Assembly (NCBI GenBank): GCA_016935315.1
Contig: JAFGRD010000146.1
Coordinates: 1-53,504, forward strand
Length of the DNA stretch: 53,504 nucleotides
Direction of reading: 5' to 3'
Source: Pirellulales bacterium
GTDB lineage: Bacteria; Planctomycetota; Planctomycetia; Pirellulales; Thermoguttaceae
Position 1 is the stretch's first letter. Each line of letters begins with the position of its first letter. This document shows, in pieces, positions 16,198 to 27,295 of this stretch. A program made the position numbers and the translations under genes. The notes beneath the pieces were generated by a model. It did not search any database. It was not told the DNA's origin and saw only the letters and a program-made list of their open reading frames with translations.

Positions 16198-17175
16198 ATG
16201 ACGATCGAGTTCCGCTGTGCTGAATGCGACAAGCTGCTTCGGACCGGCGACGGGACGTCGGGCAAGACGGTGAAATGCCCCCAGTGTGGCGCGGTCCTGA
16301 CGGTGCCGTCGCCGACGACCGACGCACCGGCCGGAGGTCCTCCGCCGATGGGTCCCCCGCCTCTGCCCGCCGCGCAAGTCCCGCCGCCGGGTCGGCACGA
16401 CGCGGCAAACCCCTATCAATCGCCGACGGCATCGGCCGGCCCAGGTGGCGAAGCTGCGTCGCCGGGCGGAATCGCGCCGACGCCGATCGACATGGGCGAT
16501 GTTTTCCGTCGCAGTTGGGCCGTGTTTCAGGACAACCTGGGAATCTGCGTCCTCGAAGGCCTGGCCGTCACGTTGCTCGCCCTGGCCCTGATGATCCCCG
16601 TCTATCTCCTGTCGATCCCGGTGATCTCCCTGGTCGCTCTGACCAGCCGCTCCGCCCCCGTGTTCGTCTTCTCCGTATTTGTCGCGGTGATGCTGATTGG
16701 CGTGCTTGCATGGGCCGCCGTCGCCTGGCTGGTGTCGGGCCACATGGTCTTCATGCTGAAGCTGGTCCGCGGCCAGCAGGCCCAAATCGGCGACATCTTC
16801 ACCGGCGGCCGCTACTGCCTGACGCTGCTGGGCGCCGGCGTCCTCTGCCACCTGATCTGCTCGGCCGGCTATCTGCTCTGCATCGTCCCGGGCGTCATCC
16901 TCTGGCTGATGTTTTCCCAGTTCGCGTTTCTGATCGTCGACGGGCGGGTCCAGGGGGCGACCGACGCCTTGAGGCTCTCCACCGAAATGACCCGGGGCAG
17001 CAAGCTGATGATCTTCCTGGTCACGCTGATTGCGGTCCTCGTCTGCGAGCTGATCGCGGTGGTCACCTGCGGACTGGGCGGGCTGGTAACCGGGCCCTAC
17101 CTGAGCGTGCTGTTGACGGTCATCTACCTGCGCGTGACCGGTCAACCGACGCAGGCCGCCCGCGGCGCCGGGTAG
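16198..17175 (+). CDS. Single zinc-ribbon, six-helix membrane protein
   Basis: 325 aa from ATG 16198 with AAGGAGAG about 12 bases upstream. One ribbon only (Cys7/10 and Cys27/30; its text FRCAECDKLLRTGDGTSGKT is nearest to the second ribbon of the paralogues). A Pro-rich linker with NPYQSP follows, then about six helices (112-140, 155-180, 215-240 and onwards) with VFRRSWAVFQ and IVPGVILWLMFSQFAFLIVD, shared with the upstream gene. The pair looks like a tandem duplication with later gain or loss of one ribbon. The stop overlaps copy D of the dispersed repeat. Function unknown. Confidence 0.82.
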   Translation: MTIEFRCAECDKLLRTGDGTSGKTVKCPQCGAVLTVPSPTTDAPAGGPPPMGPPPLPAAQVPPPGRHDAANPYQSPTASAGPGGEAASPGGIAPTPIDMGDVFRRSWAVFQDNLGICVLEGLAVTLLALALMIPVYLLSIPVISLVALTSRSAPVFVFSVFVAVMLIGVLAWAAVAWLVSGHMVFMLKLVRGQQAQIGDIFTGGRYCLTLLGAGVLCHLICSAGYLLCIVPGVILWLMFSQFAFLIVDGRVQGATDALRLSTEMTRGSKLMIFLVTLIAVLVCELIAVVTCGLGGLVTGPYLSVLLTVIYLRVTGQPTQAARGAG

Positions 17176-17225
17176 GATTTGCCAGCGAACAGGTTGCGCA
17201 CGTGCGCGGGAGGAAAGCCGCGCGG
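17175..17225 (+). repeat. Dispersed intergenic repeat, copy D
   Basis: Starts at the stop codon of the zinc-ribbon gene (GGATTTGCCAGCGAACAGG) and aligns with copy B through TTG.GCA and the trailing GGAAAG.CG. It fills the gap to the convergent epimerase gene. Confidence 0.6.
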
Positions 17226-17229
17226 CGGC

Positions 17230-18084
17230 CTAGGGGCGAGCGTCGGCGATTTCCAGCGCGGCGAGCTTCTCGCGCAAGAACTTCACGCACTCGGCCACGT
17301 CATTCTCGGCCAGGCTGTGCAGGATCAGCGGTCCGTCGAATCCGACTTGCTTCAACAGAGACAGGTAGTAGTCGTAGTCCAACAGGCCTTGGCCCGCCGC
17401 CCGCTGACCGGCCACGCCGTCGCGGTCCAGGTCTTTGGCGTGGGCCAGCACCAGATCGTCGCCGAGCAGGTCGAAGGCTTCGTCCAGGATCGCCCGCATC
17501 CGCGGCAGCTCGCCGGTGTGGAACAGGTTGGCCCCGTCGATGATGATCTTCAGCCGGGGCGAGCCCATTTCGTCCAACAGCCGGCGGGCCTTGAGGGCCG
17601 AATCGACGACGTTGGAGACCTCCGGCTCGACGGCCAGCGTCAGGTCGTACCGCTGGGCCAGCGCGAGGGCCTCGCCGAGGGTCGCGATCAGCTCGTTCCA
17701 GGCCTCCGGCGAGTCGTTCTCGGGATGGCTTCGCCACATGTTGTCGGGGTCGCGTGTTCCGGTACACAGCGTGATCACCGAGGTGCCCAGCCGCCGGGCG
17801 GACGAGGCCAGCGCCTCCAACCGCCGCAGGCCGGCCCGCCGCACGTCCCGGCTGGGATGGACCATGTTGAACGTGCCCGAAAGCGTGGCCATAACGAGCC
17901 GACGCTCTGAAAACCCTGTGGCGATCCGCTCGCAGAGTGCCTCGTCGATCCGTTCGGGCATGGAGGGGACGCCGGCGGCCGCCATGTTGAAGTGGACACA
18001 GGGCAGGGCATGGTCGGCCACTGCGCCGAGGATTTCCTCTAGCGTGGGGCGACGGAACGTGTTGACGTGAATTCCCAGTTGCAC
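17230..18084 (-). CDS. TIM-barrel sugar phosphate isomerase/epimerase
   Basis: 284 aa, AP-endonuclease-2-like (xylose isomerase-like TIM barrel). Strand and metal-site blocks are visible: [10 protein letters not shown] at the start, [36 protein letters not shown] (Glu), [13 protein letters not shown] (Asp), [10 protein letters not shown] (His, Asp) and [11 protein letters not shown]. In this family these residues hold a divalent metal and an enediol-forming site. It lies tail-to-tail with the zinc-ribbon cluster and head-to-head with acs across 270 bp. No sugar-specific motif is seen, so the substrate is open. Confidence 0.85.
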   Translation of the reverse strand: MQLGIHVNTFRRPTLEEILGAVADHALPCVHFNMAAAGVPSMPERIDEALCERIATGFSERRLVMATLSGTFNMVHPSRDVRRAGLRRLEALASSARRLGTSVITLCTGTRDPDNMWRSHPENDSPEAWNELIATLGEALALAQRYDLTLAVEPEVSNVVDSALKARRLLDEMGSPRLKIIIDGANLFHTGELPRMRAILDEAFDLLGDDLVLAHAKDLDRDGVAGQRAAGQGLLDYDYYLSLLKQVGFDGPLILHSLAENDVAECVKFLREKLAALEIADARP

Positions 18085-18258
18085 GGTGGTGTTCGACCGG
18101 TTCGGGCCACGGTCGTGATCCCCGAAATTACCCCAGTCGATTATCTCCGGCAGACCCGAGACGGAAAAGGCTGGTTCGACATAACTACGCGGTCTTCCCC
18201 ATCAGGCGGATGTCTGCCTCGCCATATTCGGCCCACGGCGGGCCGGGGTCTGAAGGCG

Positions 18259-18286
18259 TTGACGCCCGGTGGGCTTATATTAGAAT
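18259..18286 (+). promoter_or_regulatory. Predicted promoter of acs
   Basis: TTGACG (18259-18264), a 16-bp spacer and TAGAAT (18281-18286). The coding start is 69 bp beyond the -10 box. A second TTGACA at 18301 lacks a good partner. Confidence 0.5.
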
Positions 18287-18354
18287 ACGAGATTCTCACC
18301 TTGACAGCAGTGGCTGACCAGAAACTCAATCAACTGATTCGGAGGAAGTCGCAA

Positions 18355-20313
<1,959 letters not shown>

Positions 20314-20403
20314 TCGGCCCAACGACGATCGACGGCCCACTGCGGGGTTCCTCCCCCGGGGCAGGGTGGCGCCGGGTCGATCGGGATCGGCAACGCGATG
20401 CCG

Positions 20404-20432
20404 GGGCCGGGATCCAACAAGGATCCCGGCCC
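20404..20432 (+). terminator. Perfect 12-bp GC hairpin after acs
   Basis: GGGCCGGGATCC and GGATCCCGGCCC separated by AACAA. It lies 90 bp after the acs stop. There is no T-run, so it may be an RNA-stabilising or Rho-assisted end rather than a classical terminator. Confidence 0.6.
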
Positions 20433-20572
20433 TCGGTCGTTGTGGGGGTGATTGGAAATCGACCATTGACACGTTGGTTGCCGGCAGTAGACTGATCGTT
20501 GTCCACTCACCCGAGCCGCGCCAAGGTGCGGCCTCGAGGTCTTCCTATGGCCGTTCGGATGGAGGGTTTGCC

Positions 20573-21634
20573 GTGTCTAGTGCGACCCGCTTGTTGCCCG
20601 TTCCGGTTGCGGCCGTCCTGCTCGGCTTGATGTCCTTGGCAACGGAGGGCCTCGCCGCGCCGTCGCGGGTGATCGTCCTGGGCGACAGCCTTTCCGACGG
20701 CGGCAACGCCTACCAGTTCTCGCTGGACACCGGCAACTACCCCGATCCACCGGACTATTGGCCGACGACCGGAGGCCGGTTCTGCAACGGCCTGGTGTGG
20801 CCGGAGTACCTGGCCGCGCAGTGGGGTCTGGCGATCGAGCCCAGCCGGCTGGTGGCGGGCGGGACGAATCTGGCTTACGGCGGGGCGCAGACCGGCAGCG
20901 GGGCGTCTTGGTTGAATACGCCTAACCTGAACGAGCAACTCGCCGGTTATCTGCAAAGCGGCGCGACGATCACCGGCTCGGAGCGGTTCATCATTTGGGC
21001 CGGCGCCAACGACGTCTTCGACTCGCTTTGGGAATACGCCATCTCGGGCGATTCGGCCGACCTGCCGCCGACGCGGATTCCCGGCTGGGTGGCCAATCTC
21101 TGCGGCCTGGTGCGCACGCTGCACGACGAGGGCGCTCGCGACGTGATGCTGCTGAACCTGCCTCCCTTGGGCAAAACGCCCTACTTTCTCGATCCGCTGA
21201 CGACCGGGCTGTTGGACGGCTGGTCGGCCGATTTCAACGCCGCGCTGTCCCGGGGCCTGGCCGAGCTCCGCCCCGACCTCGGCGGCACGACCGTCCGCGA
21301 GATCGACGTGTTCGCGCTGTTCAACGAGATCGTCGAGGTTCCGGAAGCGCGGCCCCGTTACGGCCTGCCGCTGGATCTGAACGTGACCGATCCCCTGGTC
21401 GATCACCTCTCCGAGCCGGGCGTCGATCCGACCAAGTACATGTTCTGGGATTCGGCCCATCCGACCACGGTCATCCATGCGGCCCTGGCCCGAGTGATTC
21501 CGGAGCCTTCCAGCATGGCGCTGCTTCTGGCCGGCGCGATCGTGGCCGGCGGCCGCGTCTGGCGAAAACAGCGCCTTTGTTCGCGCGGGGAACCTCCCCT
21601 CAGAACTCCGCCAGCCCGGCCCCTTCGACGGTGA
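20573..21634 (+). CDS. Exported GDSL/SGNH hydrolase with PEP-CTERM tail
   Basis: 353 aa. GTG 20573 is chosen for the GGAGGG six bases upstream and the signal peptide that follows (to about residue 29, LATEGLAA). SGNH blocks: VLGDSLSDGGN with nucleophile Ser39, GGTNLAYGGAQTG, WAGANDVF, and the catalytic DSAHPT near the end. The C-terminus has the PEP-CTERM motif IPEPSSMALLLAGAIVAGG followed by basic residues, a sorting signal for exosortase. Known relatives (thermolabile haemolysin/lipase type) are esterases; the substrate here is unknown. Some 18 residues beyond the basic cluster come from an overlap of 35 bp with the convergent nucleotidyltransferase-kinase gene. Confidence 0.88.
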   Translation: MSSATRLLPVPVAAVLLGLMSLATEGLAAPSRVIVLGDSLSDGGNAYQFSLDTGNYPDPPDYWPTTGGRFCNGLVWPEYLAAQWGLAIEPSRLVAGGTNLAYGGAQTGSGASWLNTPNLNEQLAGYLQSGATITGSERFIIWAGANDVFDSLWEYAISGDSADLPPTRIPGWVANLCGLVRTLHDEGARDVMLLNLPPLGKTPYFLDPLTTGLLDGWSADFNAALSRGLAELRPDLGGTTVREIDVFALFNEIVEVPEARPRYGLPLDLNVTDPLVDHLSEPGVDPTKYMFWDSAHPTTVIHAALARVIPEPSSMALLLAGAIVAGGRVWRKQRLCSRGEPPLRTPPARPLRR

Positions 21635-24083
21635 TGCACGGCAGGACGGCCGGCTTGAGCCTGGCGGGGCGATAGTAGTGTTTCACCAGTGCCTTGCGGA
21701 CGGCCTCGACGCTGTCGTGCCGGGCGAGAATCATGATGCAGCCGCCCAAGCCGGCCCCGGCGATTTGGGCCCCTGCGACGCCCGGCACGGCCGAGGCGAT
21801 ATCGACCATCTGATCGATCTCCGGCGTGCTGCACGCGTAGGCCCCCGGCTGCAAATAGAGTTGGGCCTTGAGCACCCGCTGCGGGTCTTCGCCGGCCAGG
21901 TCGCTGATCAGCCCCTGGAGATACTCGTCGCTGCACTGGGTCTTGGCCGGGCGATACTTTCCGTCGCCGCTGGGGCGGCTGACGCGGTCGCCGTCGTGGC
22001 TGATCTTCATCAGCGTGCCCAGTCGCGGTACCTGGCCGGCCTCCAGGTGCTCCACGCACAGTGCACTGCGGAGGATCTCCGAGGCCCCGAACAGCAGCAC
22101 GCCGCGGGGGCCGTAATACTTCGGCTCGGCGTGCGTGGCAAAACTGGCCTCGATCAGCGGCCCGTGTTCGTGCGAGAGCATCGTGCGGAAGTCCTTCCGG
22201 GTCATCCGCCGGGGAACCTTCAGCAGCATGCGATAGATGTCGCTGGTCGAGCACCCGATCGTGGCCGGGTTGAGATCGCGGAGGTGCTCGACCGAGCGGG
22301 CGATTTCGGGACAACGCTGCTTCAGCAGGGCCAGACCCAGGTTGTAGCTGGCGATCCGCGCGTTGAACGTGTGCTTGGCCTGGCTGCTCTTGGCCGCCTT
22401 GATGTGGCTGTTAGCGATGATCACTTGGTAATCGCGGGGTGCGTCGATGACGCGCTCCAGCCGAAAGGGCAGATAGCCCACGTGGGCGATCTTGCCGCGC
22501 TGGCCGAGGTAGATGGCGGCGTGGTCGCCCGCCCCGCCCCGCGAGCCGACGAACCACTCGCCTTCACCGCAAAGGTCGATGAACTGCCGGCTGGTCAGCT
22601 CGAAGCCGTTCAGGGCGATCGCCGCCTGCAGCGCGGCGACTACCAGCGTCGAGCTGCTGCTGAGGCCGGCGGCGATGGGCACGTCGCCGCAGATCGCCAT
22701 GTTCAGGCCGCGGATCCGGACGTCCTGGTAGCGGTGCTGCAGCCGGAGCACGGCGGCCTTGATGTAATGCCCCCAATCGCCCGGCGCCTTGTACAACAGC
22801 GAGCGGACCCAGTCACTGTCGACGAAGTTGATCCAGTCGCTCCAGGCGAAGCCGCCGATCAGTTCGGAGACATTGAACCGCACGGGCTTGAACTTCCGCG
22901 GCTGGGTATTGACGGCCACCACGTTCTGGTCGTCGCGCGGTCCCGCCACGGCCAGGGTCTCGCGGTGGATGGCCAGGAAGTTGGTCGCCCCGCCGCGGTG
23001 GTCGACGTGCCGGCCCATCAGGTTCACCCGGCCCGGCGCGCGAACGATGCAGACCTTCTCGTCCAACCCGAAGCGATTCCCGTAGCAGCGGAGCACGCCC
23101 AGCAGGTCGTCGCACTTTTGCCGGTGCAGGTCGCCGTGGCGGCCGTAGATCCTTTCGAACCAACGCCCCAGACTCGGCTTGCCCTGCTCGATTTTCGCGA
23201 TCCACCGCCGCACGGTGCCGTATTGGCTGGGTTTCCGCCGCGGCCGATCGGCGGCCGCGCCCCGTTTCCGCCGGAGCTTTTTGCGGCGCACGTAGTCTTG
23301 AACGGCCAGCAGCTCGTCGGGGGAATTGAAGCCCTGCACGCAGTCGGCATCGGTGGCCCCGACCGCCCGAACGCGGAAGCGCCGGTCGCCTTCGGCGTCG
23401 CGGATCTCGGACAACAGCCCGACCACGTCGGTCAGGTAGTATTCGCCTTGCGGGTTGTCGTTGTCGATCATGCCGACGCCCTGGTAGAACGCCTCGGCAC
23501 GAAACAGATAGAGGCTCGGGTTGACACCCTGATACGACGTCCCGCCTTCGGCGGCGGGCCCGGCCGTGCCGGCCGCTTCGACGATCTTCAGCGCCTGGCC
23601 GCCGGCGTCGACGAGGACGCGATCGGCGGAGGCGTCGATTTCCTTGCCGTCGGGCAAGGTCAACAGGGCCATGTCGGCCTGCTGCTTGACGTAGCCGGCC
23701 ACTAGCGTCTCGATGGCCTCCGGCTCGATGAGCTTGTCGCCCATGGTCACCACGACGTATCCCTCGTAGCCGAGCGTCTGCAGGGCGTCGGCAGCCGCCT
23801 TGGCGGCGTGGCCGGTGCCGAGTTGCGGCTGTTGGAAGACGTACGCGACGCCGGGGTGCTCGCGGCCGACCGTCTCGAGTACCTGCTCGGCCTGAGATCC
23901 GATCACCAGCAGAAACCGGCTGATCCGCTGTCGTTTGAAGCAGGTGATGATCCGATTGATCGCCGGCTCGCCGTCGATCTCGAAACAGACCTTGCACAGC
24001 TCGGGCCGGCCCATGCGGGTTCCCTTGCCGGCGGCCAGGATGACCACGATCGTCTGCTCGGCGACGCCCTTGCCTTCGGCCAT
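21600..24083 (-). CDS. Sugar nucleotidyltransferase-GHMP kinase fusion
   Basis: 827 aa. ATG 24083 is chosen for GGGAGA five bases upstream; the open frame extends 25 codons further. Residues 8-260 are a GlmU/RmlA-type nucleotidyltransferase: VVILAAGKGTRMGRPELCK, QLGTGHAAKAA, VVTMGDKLI, YYLTDVVGLL. A basic linker follows. Residues about 370-827 are a galactokinase-like GHMP kinase: VRAPGRVNLMGRHVDHRGG, DVPIAAGLSSSSTLVV (ATP loop), GEWFVGSRGGAGDHAA and the C-terminal GAGLGGCIMILA. The expected chemistry is sugar + ATP to sugar-1-phosphate, then NTP to NDP-sugar, a salvage route as in bifunctional fucokinase/pyrophosphorylase, but with the domains in an order and of subfamilies that differ from FKP. 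The sugar cannot be read from sequence. Confidence 0.88.
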   Translation of the reverse strand: MAEGKGVAEQTIVVILAAGKGTRMGRPELCKVCFEIDGEPAINRIITCFKRQRISRFLLVIGSQAEQVLETVGREHPGVAYVFQQPQLGTGHAAKAAADALQTLGYEGYVVVTMGDKLIEPEAIETLVAGYVKQQADMALLTLPDGKEIDASADRVLVDAGGQALKIVEAAGTAGPAAEGGTSYQGVNPSLYLFRAEAFYQGVGMIDNDNPQGEYYLTDVVGLLSEIRDAEGDRRFRVRAVGATDADCVQGFNSPDELLAVQDYVRRKKLRRKRGAAADRPRRKPSQYGTVRRWIAKIEQGKPSLGRWFERIYGRHGDLHRQKCDDLLGVLRCYGNRFGLDEKVCIVRAPGRVNLMGRHVDHRGGATNFLAIHRETLAVAGPRDDQNVVAVNTQPRKFKPVRFNVSELIGGFAWSDWINFVDSDWVRSLLYKAPGDWGHYIKAAVLRLQHRYQDVRIRGLNMAICGDVPIAAGLSSSSTLVVAALQAAIALNGFELTSRQFIDLCGEGEWFVGSRGGAGDHAAIYLGQRGKIAHVGYLPFRLERVIDAPRDYQVIIANSHIKAAKSSQAKHTFNARIASYNLGLALLKQRCPEIARSVEHLRDLNPATIGCSTSDIYRMLLKVPRRMTRKDFRTMLSHEHGPLIEASFATHAEPKYYGPRGVLLFGASEILRSALCVEHLEAGQVPRLGTLMKISHDGDRVSRPSGDGKYRPAKTQCSDEYLQGLISDLAGEDPQRVLKAQLYLQPGAYACSTPEIDQMVDIASAVPGVAGAQIAGAGLGGCIMILARHDSVEAVRKALVKHYYRPARLKPAVLPCITVEGAGLAEF

Positions 24084-24306
24084 GTGTCTCCCTCGATTTC
24101 GGTGTGCCGCTGAGGCCCCACGGCCCGTGCCTGAAGCCGACCGCGTAAGGACTCGCAATCACGCGACCCCATCCCAAATGGTACTGGAAGCTGTGCGCCG
24201 AAACCAGCCCGCGAGGGGAGTTGCGTCGCCGGAGCGGTTGCGAGATACTGGTAGCGGCTTCTGCGGGCGAGACGACCGGTCGCAGCTTCCTGTGGGAGGG
24301 AACATC

Positions 24307-26010
24307 GTGAAGAACTGGCTTGCACTTGTGCTGATGGTCGCCGTGGCGCCCGATTGGGCAGTCGCCGACTGGCGGGTCTGGACGGTTGCCGATACGGGCC
24401 GCGTGCTCCGCGAGGATCCGGCCGGCCCCGGGGCTTCGGTCCGGTTGGCCGCCGCCCGGAACGAGTGGGAGGGCTTTCAGATCCTGATGCGCTCCGAGGA
24501 ACCCATCGCGGGCGTCAACGTCGAGGCCACGGATCTGCAAGGCCCCGACGGCGCCGTCCTGGCTGCCGACCACGCACGGCTCTATCGCCAGCATCAACTG
24601 CACCTGGAGCAGGGAACCTATCGCAACGACGCGTTTCGACCGGGATGGTACCCCGACCCGCTGATCCCGTTTCGGCATCCGGTCACGCAAGCCCCGCTTC
24701 GCGATGGGCGTCTGAAAGCCGTGCCGTTCGATTTGCCCGCGAGCCAGACGCACGGCTTCTGGGTCGACTTGTTCGTTCCGCCGGAGGCGAAGCCCGGCGA
24801 GTACCGCGGCACATATCGCGTGACGGCTGCCGGCGGCCGGGTGTCGGAAGTCTCCGTGGTGCTGACCGTGTGGGATTTCGCGTTGCCCCGCGTTTCCACG
24901 ATGCAGACCGCCTTGGGCTCGCCGGCCGGGCGGATCCGCAGCTACTATCGCCAACGGGCCGCGGAAGGCAAAGAAGACCCGCCCGAGGATTGGGATGCCG
25001 TGGAAACGCAGTGTGCCGAGCTGATCAGCCGGCATCGCATCAACGCCACGCCGTGGGGCCGTTTCGCGCCGATAGAACAGGCCGACGGGACATTCCGTGT
25101 TCCCACCGAGCAGGTCGACGCCCTGCGGGAGTTCGTCGATCGCTACCACGTCAACGCCCTGCAGCTTCCGCGTCCCACGAGCGTCGTGGACGACCCGGAT
25201 CGCGAGAAGGTGAAGCTGCACGCCTGGCTGGCCGCCTGGGATCGGGCCGCGCGTGAATTGGACCGGCCGCACGTGACCTTCTTCACGTACCTGATCGACG
25301 AGCCCAACGACGAAGAGGCCTACCGGTTCGTTCAGAAGTGGGGCCGGGCGATCCGCGAGGCCCGCTCGGCCTACAAGGTGATGGTCGTCGAGCAGACCTG
25401 GACCGAGCCCGGGGCGGGCGGGGCCGATGCGGCCTGGGGCGATCTGCACGGGGCCGTGGACATCTGGTGCCCGCTGTTCTGCCTGTTCCGGCCGGAGAGC
25501 GCCGCCGAGCGCCAGGCGTTGGGAGAGACGATCTGGACCTATACGGCCTTGTGCCAGCGCGATCCGACTCCCTGGTGGCATATCGACTATCCGCTGTTGG
25601 ACTATCGCGTGCCCGCCTGGATCGCCTGGCGGTATCGCATCCGCGGGCTGCTGTATTGGGGTGGGATGTCGTTTTGGAACCAGGTGGACGATCCCTGGAC
25701 CGATCCCTGGACGTACGGCCACCGCGACCGCGACCCCGAGCTTGTATTCAACGGCGAAGGGACGCTGGTGTATCCGGGCCGGGCGGCGGGGTACGACGGG
25801 ATCGCTCCGAGCTTGCGCTTGAAGGCCCTGCGCGATGCGATCGAGGACTACGAATACTTGGCGATTCTGGAACGCATGGGGCTGGCCCAGGAGGCCGAAG
25901 CCGTGATCCTGCCGCTGGCCGGTTCCTGGTTCCAGTGGGAGACCGAGCCGGCGGCGTATGAAAAGGCCCGTGCCCGGTTGGCCGAGTTGATTCTTCGGGC
26001 AGTCAAATAG
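24307..26010 (+). CDS. Secreted DUF4091 (GH123-like) protein
   Basis: 567 aa from GTG 24307 (GGGAGGG just upstream). Residues 1-20 are a signal peptide (MKNWLALVLMVAVAPDWAVA). A beta-rich N-terminal region with ARNEWEGFQILMR and THGFWVDLFVPPEAKPGEY leads to the DUF4091 TIM-barrel-like part: YLIDEPNDEEAYRF (Asp-Glu pair, candidate catalytic residues), VVEQTWTEP, DIWCPLFCLF, RGLLYWGGMSFWNQ, and LVYPGRAAGYDGIAPSLRLKALRDAIEDYEYL, given in parts here. Family knowledge: DUF4091 proteins resemble GH123 N-acetyl-beta-galactosaminidases. The gene is 16 bp ahead of a Gfo/Idh/MocA oxidoreductase in the same direction, so a shared glycan-degradation role is likely. Confidence 0.87.
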   Translation: MKNWLALVLMVAVAPDWAVADWRVWTVADTGRVLREDPAGPGASVRLAAARNEWEGFQILMRSEEPIAGVNVEATDLQGPDGAVLAADHARLYRQHQLHLEQGTYRNDAFRPGWYPDPLIPFRHPVTQAPLRDGRLKAVPFDLPASQTHGFWVDLFVPPEAKPGEYRGTYRVTAAGGRVSEVSVVLTVWDFALPRVSTMQTALGSPAGRIRSYYRQRAAEGKEDPPEDWDAVETQCAELISRHRINATPWGRFAPIEQADGTFRVPTEQVDALREFVDRYHVNALQLPRPTSVVDDPDREKVKLHAWLAAWDRAARELDRPHVTFFTYLIDEPNDEEAYRFVQKWGRAIREARSAYKVMVVEQTWTEPGAGGADAAWGDLHGAVDIWCPLFCLFRPESAAERQALGETIWTYTALCQRDPTPWWHIDYPLLDYRVPAWIAWRYRIRGLLYWGGMSFWNQVDDPWTDPWTYGHRDRDPELVFNGEGTLVYPGRAAGYDGIAPSLRLKALRDAIEDYEYLAILERMGLAQEAEAVILPLAGSWFQWETEPAAYEKARARLAELILRAVK

Positions 26011-26026
26011 GACAGGTGCCAGCACG

Positions 26027-27205
26027 ATGAAGAAGACCGTTCGCACGGGAATTGTCGGCTCCGGGTTTTCCGCCGCGTTCCATTTCGAGGCCCTGCAAAA
26101 GGTGTATGGGACCGACGTAGACATCGTGGGCGTCCATTCCTTGGACACCGAGGGCGGGGCGGCCTACGCCCGAGAGCGCGAGATCCGGTTCTTCGACAGG
26201 CTCGACGCCTTGCTCGACGAGGTCGATGCCGTGCACGTTTGCGTGCCGCCGGTGGGACACGAGCCGGTTTCCGTGGCGGCCTTGAATCGCAACAAGTTTG
26301 TGGTTTGCGAGAAGCCGCTGACCGGCTACTTCGGCGACGGCTCACCCGATTTCCATTGGGACCGGGCCGACATGCAGGTTGCCCTGAACACCGCCCTGGC
26401 CAGCGTCGATCGCATTCTGGACGCCGAAGCGAAGAGCCAGGGCCGGCTGATGTACGCCGAGAACTGGGTCTACGCGCCGTCGATCCAGAAGGAGCGGGAA
26501 ATTCTGGAGAAGACGGGCGGGCAGATCCTCTGGATCCACGGCGAGGAGGCCCACAGCGGCTCGCACTCGGTCGACTACGCCTATTCGGCCCGCTGCGGCG
26601 GCGGCGTGCTGATCGGCAAGGGTTGCCACCCGCTCTCCGCCGCCCTCTATCTGAAACGCGTCGAAGGCCGCGCCCGCCAGGGCCAGCCGATCCGCCCCAA
26701 GTCGGTGACCGCCCGGGCCCACGCCGTGACGCGGCTGGAGGGCTTCCGCGACGAGGGGCATCTGCGCAAGGGCTATTACGACATCGACGACTTCGCGATG
26801 ATGCACGTCGAGTTCGAGGACGGCACGATCGCCACGTTGCTGACCAGCGACATCGTCCTGGGCGGCATCCACAACTGGCTGGAGGTCTGCGCCAACAACC
26901 ACCGCACGCTCTGCAACATCAACCCGAACACGGCCATGCAGACCTACAACCCGGTCGAGGAGAACTTCAAGGACATCTACGTGGTGGAGAAGATCGGCAC
27001 TCGGCAGGGCTGGGCATGCACGTCGCCCGACGAGGACTGGATGACCGGCTACCCGCAGGAGATCGAGGCCTTCTACCGCACCATCGCCTACGGCCAACAG
27101 CCCGAAAGCGACAGCCTGCTGGCGGCCGATTCGATTTCGACGATCTACAGCGCCTATCTCTCGGCCCGACGACAAGGGGCGGCGGTCGAGGTGCGGACAT
27201 ACTGA
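26027..27205 (+). CDS. Gfo/Idh/MocA family oxidoreductase
   Basis: 392 aa. The N-terminal Rossmann fold shows TGIVGSGFSAAFHFEAL (dinucleotide loop), DAVHVCVPP and CEKPLTGYFG, where the Lys of the EKP motif is a catalytic residue in the family. The C-terminal half has GKGCHPLSAALYL with the catalytic-site His. Members use NAD(P) to oxidise or reduce sugars or polyols. No Tat or Sec signal is present, so it is cytoplasmic, unlike many planctomycete relatives with Tat signals. It follows the DUF4091 gene by 16 bp and is probably cotranscribed. Substrate unknown. Confidence 0.9.
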   Translation: MKKTVRTGIVGSGFSAAFHFEALQKVYGTDVDIVGVHSLDTEGGAAYAREREIRFFDRLDALLDEVDAVHVCVPPVGHEPVSVAALNRNKFVVCEKPLTGYFGDGSPDFHWDRADMQVALNTALASVDRILDAEAKSQGRLMYAENWVYAPSIQKEREILEKTGGQILWIHGEEAHSGSHSVDYAYSARCGGGVLIGKGCHPLSAALYLKRVEGRARQGQPIRPKSVTARAHAVTRLEGFRDEGHLRKGYYDIDDFAMMHVEFEDGTIATLLTSDIVLGGIHNWLEVCANNHRTLCNINPNTAMQTYNPVEENFKDIYVVEKIGTRQGWACTSPDEDWMTGYPQEIEAFYRTIAYGQQPESDSLLAADSISTIYSAYLSARRQGAAVEVRTY

Positions 27206-27219
27206 CGGCCGCGTGCGTT

Positions 27220-27248
27220 TTGCTTGCGACGCGTGAATCGGATACAAT
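27220..27248 (+). promoter_or_regulatory. Predicted promoter of the DUF6807 gene
   Basis: TTGCTT (27220-27225), a 17-bp spacer and TACAAT (27243-27248), with the coding start 47 bp further on. Confidence 0.6.
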
Positions 27249-27295
27249 CGGAGTGTACCGGCGGCGGTCCGATGCACACCAACAGGAGTCTGAGC

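Noticed and set aside
22813-26148. 1111-codon minus-strand frame across the kinase and DUF4091 genes
   Set aside because: It is antisense to DUF4091 and the oxidoreductase start, and an off-frame reading of the nucleotidyltransferase; no domain is recognisable.
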